Source of the DNA: Microbacterium allomyrinae
GTDB lineage: Bacteria; Actinomycetota; Actinomycetes; Actinomycetales; Microbacteriaceae
Length of the DNA: 64,000 nucleotides
Assembly: GCF_020682705.1 (NCBI RefSeq)
Contig: NZ_JAGTTN010000008.1
Location: forward strand, 1 to 64,000
Direction of reading: 5' to 3'
Shown here: piece by piece, positions 54,090 to 62,502 of the stretch
How the letters are laid out: each line of letters begins with the position of its first letter
Numbering within the stretch: the stretch's first letter is position 1
Notes under the pieces: model-generated
The model's database searches: none
The model's input: only the letters and a program-made list of their open reading frames with translations
Told to the model about the DNA's origin: nothing
Program-made: the position numbers and the translations under genes

Positions 54090-55259
54090 TCATCGGTGCC
54101 GTTCGGGAGGCGGCGTGTAGATCCAGGTCGTCCTGCTCACCGTTCCGCCTGAAGCGGTCCCGTCGGTCTCGCCGACCACTACCAGTTTCTCAGCGGCCCA
54201 GATCGCTGGTCCTCCGTCGTGCTGAGCATCCTCCGGCTCGCCGACCGCAGTCCAGCTCGACAGCGCATCGTCGTACAGGTAACCATCGCTGAGCGCGAAT
54301 CGGCCGGATGATGTCACCACATCTCTGAGCCAGGCGTTCTGCAGAGGTTCGGGTGGATCCGGCAGGGGCGACCATGCGCCTGTCGGCAATGCAAGTGATC
54401 CGCCGTACGGATAGGTGCGCTGCCAGTTGCCTACTCGGCCTCCGTCTGCACCGCCCAACTGTGGGTCCACGAGGCGACTTCCCGTCCACATCCAGTGCCA
54501 TCCGCCGATCTGGCCGGTGTCGGGCAGCCGCGACCATCCGCCGGTCTGCCTGTCATAGAGGGCCGCGGTCGTGAGGGAAGGGCCGTCGGATCCGGGGGCG
54601 GCGACAAGCTCCTTGGCTGTGAGGACCAGACCCGCGGGAGTCGCCGTGATCGTGCGGTCGAAAGCCGGACCGAGCGGATCCGGCGGCAGCTCGGACCATT
54701 CGCCCGACATCACGTCCAGCACGAGGTCTGCCGAAATGCCCTGCTCGTCGGTTCCCGACACGAACAGGACCCGATCGCCGTCCGCGACCAGTGCGCGCGG
54801 GAGCCTGTCGGGCGTATCCCACGTGTTCCATCGATCCGCGTGGACGTCGTACGACACGAGGGAGACCTCGCCCGTCGCCCCGACGACGGAGATGAAGAGC
54901 CGATCGCTCACGAACGCCGCAGATGACGGAGGGATCTCGATGGGAGCGTCGCGGATCTCTCGCCAGGTGCCCGAGATCGGGTCGAATGCGGCACCATCGC
55001 GGGCGAGCGCTGTCCAACCGCAATCCGCGGTACGCGGACACGGCGGTCCCGTATCGCCGCCGATGACGAGAACCTCCGAACCCGACCAGCCGAGGGTCGG
55101 CTCGGTCCGCGCGCTCAGGGGGAAATCATCCGCCCGGCTCCACCCCGACACCGCACCCGGGGCTTCTGCGGGGATCGTCGAGTTCGCCGCACACCCGATC
55201 AGCAGGATCGCTGTCGCGACAGCGCTCGCACTGAGACCGGCCGATCGGAGCATGCCCAT
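54090..55259 (-). CDS. Kelch-like beta-propeller lipoprotein
   Basis: This 389-residue protein has a lipobox ILLIGC (Cys23) and a repeated pattern of Kelch-type blades: GSEVLVIGGDT, FDPISGTWREIRDAP, YDVHADRWNTWD, DVMSGEWSELPPDP, YDRQTGGWSRLPDT and TGAWSPLPDPPEP. A six- or seven-bladed extracellular propeller is expected. Binding partners are unknown. ATG 55259 is used. ATG 55253 (MLRSAGL) is equally possible. The gene begins 71 bp downstream of the tRNA gene on the same strand. Confidence 0.78.
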   Translation of the reverse strand: MGMLRSAGLSASAVATAILLIGCAANSTIPAEAPGAVSGWSRADDFPLSARTEPTLGWSGSEVLVIGGDTGPPCPRTADCGWTALARDGAAFDPISGTWREIRDAPIEIPPSSAAFVSDRLFISVVGATGEVSLVSYDVHADRWNTWDTPDRLPRALVADGDRVLFVSGTDEQGISADLVLDVMSGEWSELPPDPLGPAFDRTITATPAGLVLTAKELVAAPGSDGPSLTTAALYDRQTGGWSRLPDTGQIGGWHWMWTGSRLVDPQLGGADGGRVGNWQRTYPYGGSLALPTGAWSPLPDPPEPLQNAWLRDVVTSSGRFALSDGYLYDDALSSWTAVGEPEDAQHDGGPAIWAAEKLVVVGETDGTASGGTVSRTTWIYTPPPERHR

Positions 55260-55330
55260 ACCTAGCAGTGTTCCGTCGGCGGGGATCGTCTCGGGACGAG
55301 CGGTCGGCGACGGATCGCACGTTCCGAATG

Positions 55331-55406
55331 TGGACGCGACGGCGGGAGTCGAACCCGCAACGCAACCGGATATGAGCCGGTGCCCGGGACCGCCCGGATC
55401 GCCGCG
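55331..55406 (-). tRNA. tRNA with CAT anticodon (Met or Ile2), atypical D-arm
   Basis: Exactly 76 nt including an encoded CCA. The acceptor CGCGGCG pairs with CGTCGCG (one G-T). The anticodon arm is ACCGG-CTCATAT-CCGGT and the T-arm is GCGGG-TTCGACT-CCCGC. The D-region (CCGGGCGGTCCCGGG) is very GC-rich and lacks the usual A14 and A21, and positions 8-9 read AT. A low-scoring or specialised tRNA is possible. Confidence 0.6.
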
Positions 55407-55532
55407 ATGCCCTTCGTCAACCTCAGGGACGGGACCAACATAACCCCGCGCGGCGACACAGGCGAGAAGGTGAACGATGGTTTCGCTGTGAGTCTGATGA
55501 TGACGTTCGCCGCGGGGTGCGGCATCCGCAAT

Positions 55533-56525
55533 TCACGACGTCATCCGCCGTGGCGGAGCGGGCGCGTCGAGCGCACGGAGCATGCGCGCCACCGTCTCGC
55601 GCAGCTCGGAGCGGGCCGGCTCGACCAGGTCGATGGAGTATTCGACGCCGGCGGGGATCCACGTCAGGCCGTACATCGTCTCGCGGAAGTCGCCGCCGCC
55701 GACGGGCCAGCGCGTCTGCGATTCGTTCTCGGCCGACGCGCCCTGCCCCCACTGCCCGAAGATGTCGCGCATCTGCTCGAGGGGCAGGTCCATGACGGCA
55801 TCGGCTTCGACCGCCTGGCGCACCCATGAGCGGGCGATGAGGATGAACTCCTCGATCTCTTCGGGCGTGAGCGCCTTGGGAGAGAAGAGTACACGGGTGT
55901 GTTCGACGTCTTCGAGCCTGTCGACGCGGAACGTGCGCCAGTCGTCCTTGTCGAGGTCCCAGCAGAGCAGGTACCAGTGCCGTTCCGCGGGTGCGAGCGC
56001 GTGGGGCTCGACCCGCCGTCGCGTGACCTCGCCGGAGGCTGCGGTGTAGGTGAAGCGCACGCGCTCGTGGTCTCGGCTGGCCAGTGCGAGTTCGCCGAGC
56101 ACCTCGCTGGACACCGCCGCTCCGGCATTGAGTCCCGTGGGCTGCACGGTCTCGGCGAGCGCGGCGACCCGGCGCCGCAGCGGTGCGGGAAGCACCTGCT
56201 CGAGCTTCGCGAGAGCGGTGATGGTGGTCTCGGGGCCGCTGACGAGCCGTTGGGATGCCGCGACCCGCAGGCCGATCGCCATGGCGACGGCCTCTTCGTC
56301 GGTGAGAAGCAGCGGCGGAACGGCGCTGCCGGCTTCGAGCCGGTACCCGCCCGCAGAACCGGGCGACGACTCGATCCGGTACCCGAGTTCGCGCAGGCGC
56401 TCGACATCGCGGCGCACGGTGCGCTCGGTCACACCGAGCCTGCCGGCGAGTTCGGAACCCGGCCAGTGCCGATGCGTCTGCAGCAGATTGAGCAGCGACA
56501 GCGCTCGTGTGGTCGTGTCGGACAT
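55533..56525 (-). CDS. WYL-domain transcriptional regulator (YafY-like)
   Basis: This 330-residue protein has an N-terminal HTH_11 domain (ALSLLNLLQTHRHWPGSELA, GRLGVTERTVRRDVERLREL) and a WYL domain (RVRFTYTAASGEVTRRRVEP, HWYLLCWDLDKDDWRTFRVD RLED). A C-terminal extension follows (PVGGGDFRETMYGLTWIPAG). WYL regulators sense nucleotides or other ligands. It diverges from a DrrAB-type exporter with an 8-bp inverted repeat between them, so it probably controls that pair. Confidence 0.9.
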   Translation of the reverse strand: MSDTTTRALSLLNLLQTHRHWPGSELAGRLGVTERTVRRDVERLRELGYRIESSPGSAGGYRLEAGSAVPPLLLTDEEAVAMAIGLRVAASQRLVSGPETTITALAKLEQVLPAPLRRRVAALAETVQPTGLNAGAAVSSEVLGELALASRDHERVRFTYTAASGEVTRRRVEPHALAPAERHWYLLCWDLDKDDWRTFRVDRLEDVEHTRVLFSPKALTPEEIEEFILIARSWVRQAVEADAVMDLPLEQMRDIFGQWGQGASAENESQTRWPVGGGDFRETMYGLTWIPAGVEYSIDLVEPARSELRETVARMLRALDAPAPPRRMTS

Positions 56526-56545
56526 GTCCTCAAGATTGCCTCATA

Positions 56546-56568
56546 ATGCGGACCGAATCTGTCCGCAT
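56546..56568. promoter_or_regulatory. Operator ATGCGGAC-N7-GTCCGCAT
   Basis: Perfect 8-bp arms lie in the 62-bp gap between the WYL regulator and the exporter ATPase, immediately upstream of TAGCCT (56576-56581), which is 6 nt before ATG 56588. A protein bound here would cover the exporter promoter. Confidence 0.65.
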
Positions 56569-56587
56569 AGCTTTCTAGCCTTGCCCC

Positions 56588-57655
56588 ATGGCGAACGAAC
56601 CGATCATCGAAGCGCAGGGCTTGACCAAACGCTTCAGCGTCAAGAAGAAGACCGTCGCGGCGGTCACCGATCTCACCTTCCAGGTCGCGCGTGGAGAGCT
56701 CGTCGCGTTCCTGGGACCCAACGGCGCCGGCAAATCCACGAGCCTGCGCATGCTCACCACCCTCATCCCGCCGACGGCCGGCACCGCTCGGGTCGTCGGC
56801 TTCGACATCCTCCGCCAGCCGGCCGAGGTGCGTGCCCGCATCGGCTATGTCGGGCAGCTGACCAGCGGCAGCTTCTCGCAGCGGGCACGCGACGAGCTGC
56901 TCAGCCAGGGCGCGTTCTATGGAATGTCCAAGGCGGCGTCGCGCGCGCGGGCCGACGAGCTGATCGAGTCGCTGGATCTTTCAGGCTTCGCGACCCGATC
57001 CGTGCAGCAGCTGTCGGGCGGACAGAAGCGCCGGCTGGATGTCGCGCTCGGCCTCATGCACGCCCCACCGCTGATCTTCCTCGACGAGCCGTCGACCGGG
57101 CTCGACCCGCAGAGTCGTGCGAACCTCTGGCAGCACATCCTCGACCTGCGCCGGAAGTACGGCACGACGGTATTCCTCACCACGCATTACCTCGAGGAGG
57201 CCGACCGCTATGCCGAGCGCGTGATGGTCATGGACAAGGGGCGGGTCATCGCAGACGACACCGCGGCGCGGCTCAAGGCGAATCTGGCGGGCGACGAGCT
57301 GACCTTCGGCTTCGCGTCGGGAGCGGATGCCGAGACCGCCGTCGCCGTGATCCAGCGGCTCACCGATCGCGAGGTGCGACGGGAAGGCGAGGCATCCGTC
57401 GTTCTCACGGCGCCCGAGGGGGACTCCCTGCTTCCGGCAGCCGTGCGCGCTCTCGATGCCGCGGGCATCCAGGTGCAGCGGGCGACAGGGGTGCCGCCCA
57501 CCCTCGACGACGTCTTCCTCGCGCTGACGGGACGGACCCTCCGCGAGGCCGGCGAGGGCGAGGCGCCAGACGAAGAAGAGAGCGAAGAGCATGCCTCCGC
57601 CGAGGCATCCGGCGCCACCGATGCGGTGGCCGAGACGACGGGAGCGAACCGATGA
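56588..57655 (+). CDS. DrrA-type ABC exporter ATPase (second pair)
   Basis: This 355-residue ATPase has GPNGAGKST, GYVGQLTSGSFSQRARDELL, LSGGQKRRLDVALGL, LIFLDEPSTGLDP and TTHYLEEADRYAERV. The C-terminal domain ends in the DrrA segment PTLDDVFLALTGRTLREAGE and an acidic tail (APDEEESEEHASAE). The leaderless -10 six bases before the ATG fixes the start. It overlaps the permease by 4 bp. Confidence 0.9.
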   Translation: MANEPIIEAQGLTKRFSVKKKTVAAVTDLTFQVARGELVAFLGPNGAGKSTSLRMLTTLIPPTAGTARVVGFDILRQPAEVRARIGYVGQLTSGSFSQRARDELLSQGAFYGMSKAASRARADELIESLDLSGFATRSVQQLSGGQKRRLDVALGLMHAPPLIFLDEPSTGLDPQSRANLWQHILDLRRKYGTTVFLTTHYLEEADRYAERVMVMDKGRVIADDTAARLKANLAGDELTFGFASGADAETAVAVIQRLTDREVRREGEASVVLTAPEGDSLLPAAVRALDAAGIQVQRATGVPPTLDDVFLALTGRTLREAGEGEAPDEEESEEHASAEASGATDAVAETTGANR

Positions 57656-58464
57656 CCACTGTGGGAAATGACACCGCGCGGACCGAGACGCGGCCCGACA
57701 CCGTGGTGCGGGCGAACCCCGTGCGCGACACGTGGAACGTGCTCACCCGCGAACTCAAGCCCGTCGTGCGCGACCCGTTCACGCTCATCTTCAGCCTCGT
57801 CCAGCCGTTGGTGTTCCTCGGGCTTTTCGCTCCGCTGCTGGTCGGCTCGTCGGGTCAGCCGGTGGGGGAGACGCTGCAGTGGTTCGTGCCGGGCGTGCTC
57901 GTCATGATCGTGCTGTTCGGCACCGGAGCCACCGGATCCAACCTGCAGTACGAGATGATGACGGGCTCCCACGAACGCACGCTGGTCGCGCCCCTCGCGC
58001 GGTCTTCGCTGCTGGTGGGCCGTGCGCTCAAAGAGATCGCGCCGATCGTGGTGCAGGCGCTCATCATCGTGCTGATCGCCTGGCCGTTCGGATTCACGAT
58101 CAACGTGCCGGGACTCGTGATCGGGCTCGCGCTGCTCGCCGTGTTCGGCGTCGGACTGGGATCGCTCTCGTACACGCTGGCGCTGAAGACCAAAGACCGC
58201 GAGTGGCTGTTCTGGGGCGTGCAGCAGACACTGATCTTCCCCCTGCTGATCCTCTCGGGCATGCTGCTGCCGCTGGATGAGGGGCCGGCCTGGATGAAGG
58301 CGATCTCCACGGTGAACCCCGTGAACTGGGTGGTGCAGGCCGAGCGTGCGCTCCTCGCGGGCGACCTCGGCGACATCACGGTGCTGTGGGGCTGGATCGC
58401 CGCCCTCGTGCTCGCCGCGCTCGGTCTCTGGGCCGGCATCCGCGCGATGCGCAAGAGCAGCTGA
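57652..58464 (+). CDS. DrrB-type ABC-2 permease (second pair)
   Basis: This 270-residue six-helix permease has VLTRELKPVVRDPFTLIFSL at the N terminus, GATGSNLQYEMMTGSHERTL and APLARSSLLVGRALKEIAPI as the connector region, and LIFPLLILSGMLLPLDEGPA, typical of DrrB. ATG 57652 overlaps the ATPase stop. With the ATPase it should export a lipophilic compound under WYL-regulator control. Confidence 0.9.
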   Translation: MTTVGNDTARTETRPDTVVRANPVRDTWNVLTRELKPVVRDPFTLIFSLVQPLVFLGLFAPLLVGSSGQPVGETLQWFVPGVLVMIVLFGTGATGSNLQYEMMTGSHERTLVAPLARSSLLVGRALKEIAPIVVQALIIVLIAWPFGFTINVPGLVIGLALLAVFGVGLGSLSYTLALKTKDREWLFWGVQQTLIFPLLILSGMLLPLDEGPAWMKAISTVNPVNWVVQAERALLAGDLGDITVLWGWIAALVLAALGLWAGIRAMRKSS

Positions 58465-58485
58465 CGGTCGCCCCTCGCAGAGAGG

Positions 58486-58634
58486 GGATACACCGTGAAC
58501 GCGACGAGACATCATGCACGGCGTGGTGGTTCGCCGCGTTTGCGGTGTATCGCCCTGCGCGGAGTTGGGATACACCGTGAACGCGACGAGACATCATGCA
58601 CGGCGTGGTGGTTCGTCGCGTTTGCGGTGTATCG
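58486..58634. repeat. Two direct copies of the 67-bp GGATACACC palindrome
   Basis: Copies at 58486-58552 and 58568-58634 are offset by 82 bp and differ at one position (GCCGCG versus GTCGCG). Each pairs GGATACACCGTGAACGCG with the mirrored CGCGTTTGCGGTGTATCG. They are related to the element at 22225-22291. Confidence 0.8.
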
Positions 58635-58640
58635 CCTCGA

Positions 58641-58677
58641 CGGATGCCCGCCCCGCACACGCGGGGGCGGGCATCCG
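58641..58677 (+). terminator. Strong hairpin after the palindrome pair
   Basis: CGGATGCCCGCCCCG pairs with CGGGGGCGGGCATCCG (one bulge), with a CACAC-type loop. It probably terminates the exporter transcript. Confidence 0.65.
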
Positions 58678-58822
58678 TCGTTCCCGTCGTCGGGGCGCTC
58701 GATCGAGACGTCGCGCGCCGGCGTGATGCCTCGCGTTCACCCGGCCGACACCCTGCGTCTTCGATTCGTTCGGCGCGACCCGGTCATGTGGCAAGGTTCC
58801 CTCTCACCCGCACAGGAGCCCC

Positions 58823-61800
58823 ATGCCTCGCATGCATCGCGCGCTCGCGGCAACAGTGGCATGCGCCTTCGGCGCAGCCACTCTCGTCGCGCTGCCCACG
58901 GCCGTCATCGCCGCCGAGCCCACCATCCGTATCAATGAAGTCGAGTCGTCCGGGGGCAGTCCCGGTGATTGGATCGAGTTCCACAATCCCGGCGCCGATC
59001 CCGTCAGCCTCGCCGGGTTCACGGTGAAGGACGCGGCCGACGACCACGCCTATGTGTTCCCCGCGGGCACGACGATCACCGGCGGCGCGTATCTCGTCAT
59101 CGACGAGCTGACCGGCGGTGCCGGAGACTTCGACTTCGGCCTCGGCGGCGACGACCGGGTACGGCTGTACGACGCGGAGAACGTGCTCATCGACGAGCAG
59201 GCCTGGACGGCGCACGCGACCACGACCTGGGGAATCGGCGACGGCGGCGCCTGGCTGCTGACGAGCGCGCCGACGAAGTCCGCCGCCAACACGTTCCCTG
59301 AGCCGGTGGGGCCCGAGCCCGACGCCTCGACGGTCGTGGTGAACGAGATCGTGTACGACGGGATCTCGGGGTTCTCCGACCGCGTCGAGCTGTACAACGC
59401 GGGCACGAGCGCGACCGATCTCACCGGGTGGCGCATCTCGGACGACAAGCGCACCGAGTTCGGCGATGTGCCGGCCGGCACGGTGCTCGAGCCGGGGGAG
59501 TTCGTCGTCCTGGTGACCGACGTCGACTTCGGCTTCGGCCTCGGCAAGGGCGACGAGGTCGTCCTGTACGACGCCACCGGCACCGAGGTCGACAGCTACG
59601 CATACCTGAACACCGCACCCATTGCGGTGTGGGCGCGCTGCCCCGACGGCACGGGCGACTGGGCGCCTGCGACCGTGGCGACACCGGGCTCGGCGAACGA
59701 CTGCGCGCCGCTCGCGGCGTCGGGCGAGATCCTGATCAACGAGATCGACTCGCAGCCGGCCGACTGGGTCGAGTTCTTCAATCCGGGTACGACGTCTCTG
59801 GACATCTCGGGTTACGAGATCCGCGACAACTCCGATGACCACCGCTGGCAGTTCCTGCCCGGTTCCACGATCGAGCCCGGCGCGTTCCTGATCGTCGACG
59901 AGCACAGCATCGGCCTGGTCGACGGTCAGCAGGCGGAGTTCAACGCGCCGATCGGGATCGGCAGTGCCGACCGCATCCGTCTCTACGACGCCGCAGGAAC
60001 GCTCATCGACGACTCGGGCACGTGGGAGGGCCACGCCGCCATCGACGGCGACGCCGCGGCGGCGACGCTCGCGCGCTGCCCCGACGGCGCCGGTCCGTTC
60101 GTGCTCGCCTACACGACGCCCGGTGCGGCGAACGAATGCGTGATGCCGGATGCCGCCATCAACGAGATCGAGTCGAACGGCGACGCGACCGACTGGGTCG
60201 AGATCGTCAACACGGGCGCTACCACGCTCGATATCTCGGGCTGGACGCTCATGGACAACGATCCGGCCGGGCACGCCGCCGACACGACGCCACTGCCGGC
60301 CGGCACGACTCTCGCATCGGGCGAGTTCTTCGTCTTCGATCAGAACACCCATTTCACCTTCGGTCTGGGCGGCGGTGACACCGTCACCGTGCGGGACGCG
60401 CGCGGCAACACCGTCGCCGAGTACACGTACACCGCCCACGCGGACGGCGTCTGGGCGAGCTGCCCCGATGGTGCGGGCGCGTTCGTCGACATCGCGGTCT
60501 CGACCAAGGGTCTGCGCAACGCCTGCGGCAACCCGGTGCGCATCAACGAGGTCGAGTCCGACGGCGGTTCGCCCGACGACTGGATCGAGCTGGTGAACCC
60601 GACCGCATCGACACTCGACGTCGGCGGCATCGTGGTGCGAGACGACAGCGACGACAACGCGTACGCCATTGCGGCGGGCACGACGATCGCGGCCGGCGAG
60701 TACCTCGTCATCGAACGCGCCGACCTCGGCTTCGGGCTCGGCGGCGGTGACGCGGTGCGCCTGTTCGACGGCGACCTGCTCGTCGACGAGACCACGTGGG
60801 GCGAGGGGCACGCGGCCACCACGTGGGGGCGCTGCCCCGACATCGCGGGTCCGTTCTCGGTCACGGCCGAGGCCACCAAGGGCGGGGCGAACGTGTGCGC
60901 CGGAGAGATCCCGGTGGGGCTCTGGCCGGGATCGGCGGACGTGACGGTGATCGATCAGACGCCGACCTTCCTCGAGGACAGCTCGGGCCTGGACGTGCAG
61001 CAGACCGCGAACGGCACGTTCCTGTGGGCGATCGACAACGGCACCGGGCGCTTCTGGAAGCTCGCGATCGCCGATGACGGCACCGCCTCGTTCGCCCCCG
61101 GCTGGGAGGCAGGCAAGCGAGCTCGGTTCCAGAAGGACGCCGCAGACCCCGCCGCTGACGGTCCCGACGCCGAGGGAATCACGGTCGATGCCGCCGGGAG
61201 CCTGTACGTCGCTTCCGAGCGCGACAACTCGAACAGCGGGGTGAACCAGAACATCGTGCTGAAGATCGCTCCCGATGCCGCAGGCCCCGACGTGGTCGCG
61301 ACCCAGCAGTGGGACCTCACGGCTCTGCTGCCCGCGGTCGGCGCGAACCTCGGCATGGAGGCGATCGAGTGGGTGGCCGACGGCGACCTGGTCGGCGAAC
61401 TCGTCGACGGGTCGCGGAGCACGCTCTACGACCCCGCCGACTACCCGGGTCACGGCGACGGGCTGTTCTTCGTCGCGGTCGAGGACACCGGTGACGTCTA
61501 CGCGTTCGCCCTGAACGCCGACGGGTCGGCATCGCTCGTCACGACGATCGATCCCGGGCTGGCAGGCGTCATGGCGCTCGACTACGACGCCGTGCTCGGA
61601 GTGCTGTGGGCCGTGTGCGACGACGGGTGCGAGGGTGCTGCGGCGCAGATCACGCTCAACGGCACGGATGCTCCCGGGATCGCGCATGTCGCACGCCCGG
61701 CCGGCATGCCCAACCTCAACAACGAGGGATTCGCCACGGCGCCCGCGTCGCTGGCCGTCGACGGGAAGCGCCCGGCATGGTGGTTCGCCGACGGCGCAGC

Positions 61801-62389
61801 CTCCGAGTCGCTGCGAGTCGGAAGTCTGACGGCGAGCACCGATCCGACGGACCCGACGGACCCGACCGACCCGACCAATCCGACCGATCCCACGGATCCG
61901 ACCGATCCCACGGATCCGACCGATCCGACGGATCCGACCGATCCGACGGACCCCGTCGATCCGTCTGATCCGACATACCCGCTGCCGGGATCGTCGCTCG
62001 TCGACGGTAATCGCGGCGACGTGACCGCACCGTCGACTGCGACGGCCGGGAGCAGCATCACGATCGGAGCCGGTCCGCAGCACGCGGGCACGGACGTCCG
62101 GGTGTGGATGTACTCGTCGCCCGCCCAGATCGGCGTGGGCGCGCTCGACGCGTCCGGCCGGATCACGGTGACCATCCCCGCGGATGCCGTCGCAGGCGCA
62201 CACCGCCTCGCGGTGTACGACGCGGACGGCGACCTGCTGGGGTGGACCGAGATCACCGTCACCGCATCGGGCGCCCTCGCCGTCACCGGTGGAGGCGACG
62301 CCACCGGTGCGCTCGCGATCGCGCTGATGATGCTCGCCGCCGGTGCGGCAGCGCTCGTCGTCCGCCGCAGGCGGACGCACGCGGCCTGA
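58823..62389 (+). CDS. Cell-wall lamin-tail-domain protein with beta-propeller and LAVTG signal
   Basis: This 1188-residue secreted protein has a signal peptide (residues 1 to about 30), then five lamin-tail domains, each opening with a strand such as RINEVESSGGSPGDWIEFHN, VVNEIVYDG, LINEIDSQPADWVEFFNPG, INEIESNGDATDWVEIVN and RINEVESDGGSPDDWIELVN. Residues about 690-985 read as an esterase/SdiA-regulated-type propeller. A Pro-Thr-Asp repeat stalk and an Ig-like domain follow. The end is LAVTGGGD, a helix and RRRRTHAA, matching the LAxTG pentapeptide of class E sortases. AGGAG precedes the ATG by four bases. Ligand and role are unknown. Confidence 0.85.
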   Translation: MPRMHRALAATVACAFGAATLVALPTAVIAAEPTIRINEVESSGGSPGDWIEFHNPGADPVSLAGFTVKDAADDHAYVFPAGTTITGGAYLVIDELTGGAGDFDFGLGGDDRVRLYDAENVLIDEQAWTAHATTTWGIGDGGAWLLTSAPTKSAANTFPEPVGPEPDASTVVVNEIVYDGISGFSDRVELYNAGTSATDLTGWRISDDKRTEFGDVPAGTVLEPGEFVVLVTDVDFGFGLGKGDEVVLYDATGTEVDSYAYLNTAPIAVWARCPDGTGDWAPATVATPGSANDCAPLAASGEILINEIDSQPADWVEFFNPGTTSLDISGYEIRDNSDDHRWQFLPGSTIEPGAFLIVDEHSIGLVDGQQAEFNAPIGIGSADRIRLYDAAGTLIDDSGTWEGHAAIDGDAAAATLARCPDGAGPFVLAYTTPGAANECVMPDAAINEIESNGDATDWVEIVNTGATTLDISGWTLMDNDPAGHAADTTPLPAGTTLASGEFFVFDQNTHFTFGLGGGDTVTVRDARGNTVAEYTYTAHADGVWASCPDGAGAFVDIAVSTKGLRNACGNPVRINEVESDGGSPDDWIELVNPTASTLDVGGIVVRDDSDDNAYAIAAGTTIAAGEYLVIERADLGFGLGGGDAVRLFDGDLLVDETTWGEGHAATTWGRCPDIAGPFSVTAEATKGGANVCAGEIPVGLWPGSADVTVIDQTPTFLEDSSGLDVQQTANGTFLWAIDNGTGRFWKLAIADDGTASFAPGWEAGKRARFQKDAADPAADGPDAEGITVDAAGSLYVASERDNSNSGVNQNIVLKIAPDAAGPDVVATQQWDLTALLPAVGANLGMEAIEWVADGDLVGELVDGSRSTLYDPADYPGHGDGLFFVAVEDTGDVYAFALNADGSASLVTTIDPGLAGVMALDYDAVLGVLWAVCDDGCEGAAAQITLNGTDAPGIAHVARPAGMPNLNNEGFATAPASLAVDGKRPAWWFADGAASESLRVGSLTASTDPTDPTDPTDPTNPTDPTDPTDPTDPTDPTDPTDPTDPVDPSDPTYPLPGSSLVDGNRGDVTAPSTATAGSSITIGAGPQHAGTDVRVWMYSSPAQIGVGALDASGRITVTIPADAVAGAHRLAVYDADGDLLGWTEITVTASGALAVTGGGDATGALAIALMMLAAGAAALVVRRRRTHAA

Positions 62390-62400
62390 CCGCGCTATCG

Positions 62401-62437
62401 AGGGTCCCGCGTCGGCGCGTACCGGCGCGGGGCCCCT
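62401..62437 (+). terminator. Probable terminator of the lamin-tail gene
   Basis: AGGGTCCCGCG pairs imperfectly with CGCGGGGCCCCT, 11 bp after the stop codon. Confidence 0.45.
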
Positions 62438-62489
62438 CGTCGCGCCCCGGTGCCGAACTCCGCGGCGAAAGGGACATCGCAGAGGCGAG

Positions 62490-62495
62490 TAGCCT
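62490..62495 (+). promoter_or_regulatory. Leaderless-type -10 (TAGCCT)
   Basis: TAGCCT lies 7 nt before ATG 62503 and there is no Shine-Dalgarno sequence. Confidence 0.5.
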
Positions 62496-62502
62496 TTCAC
62501 GC

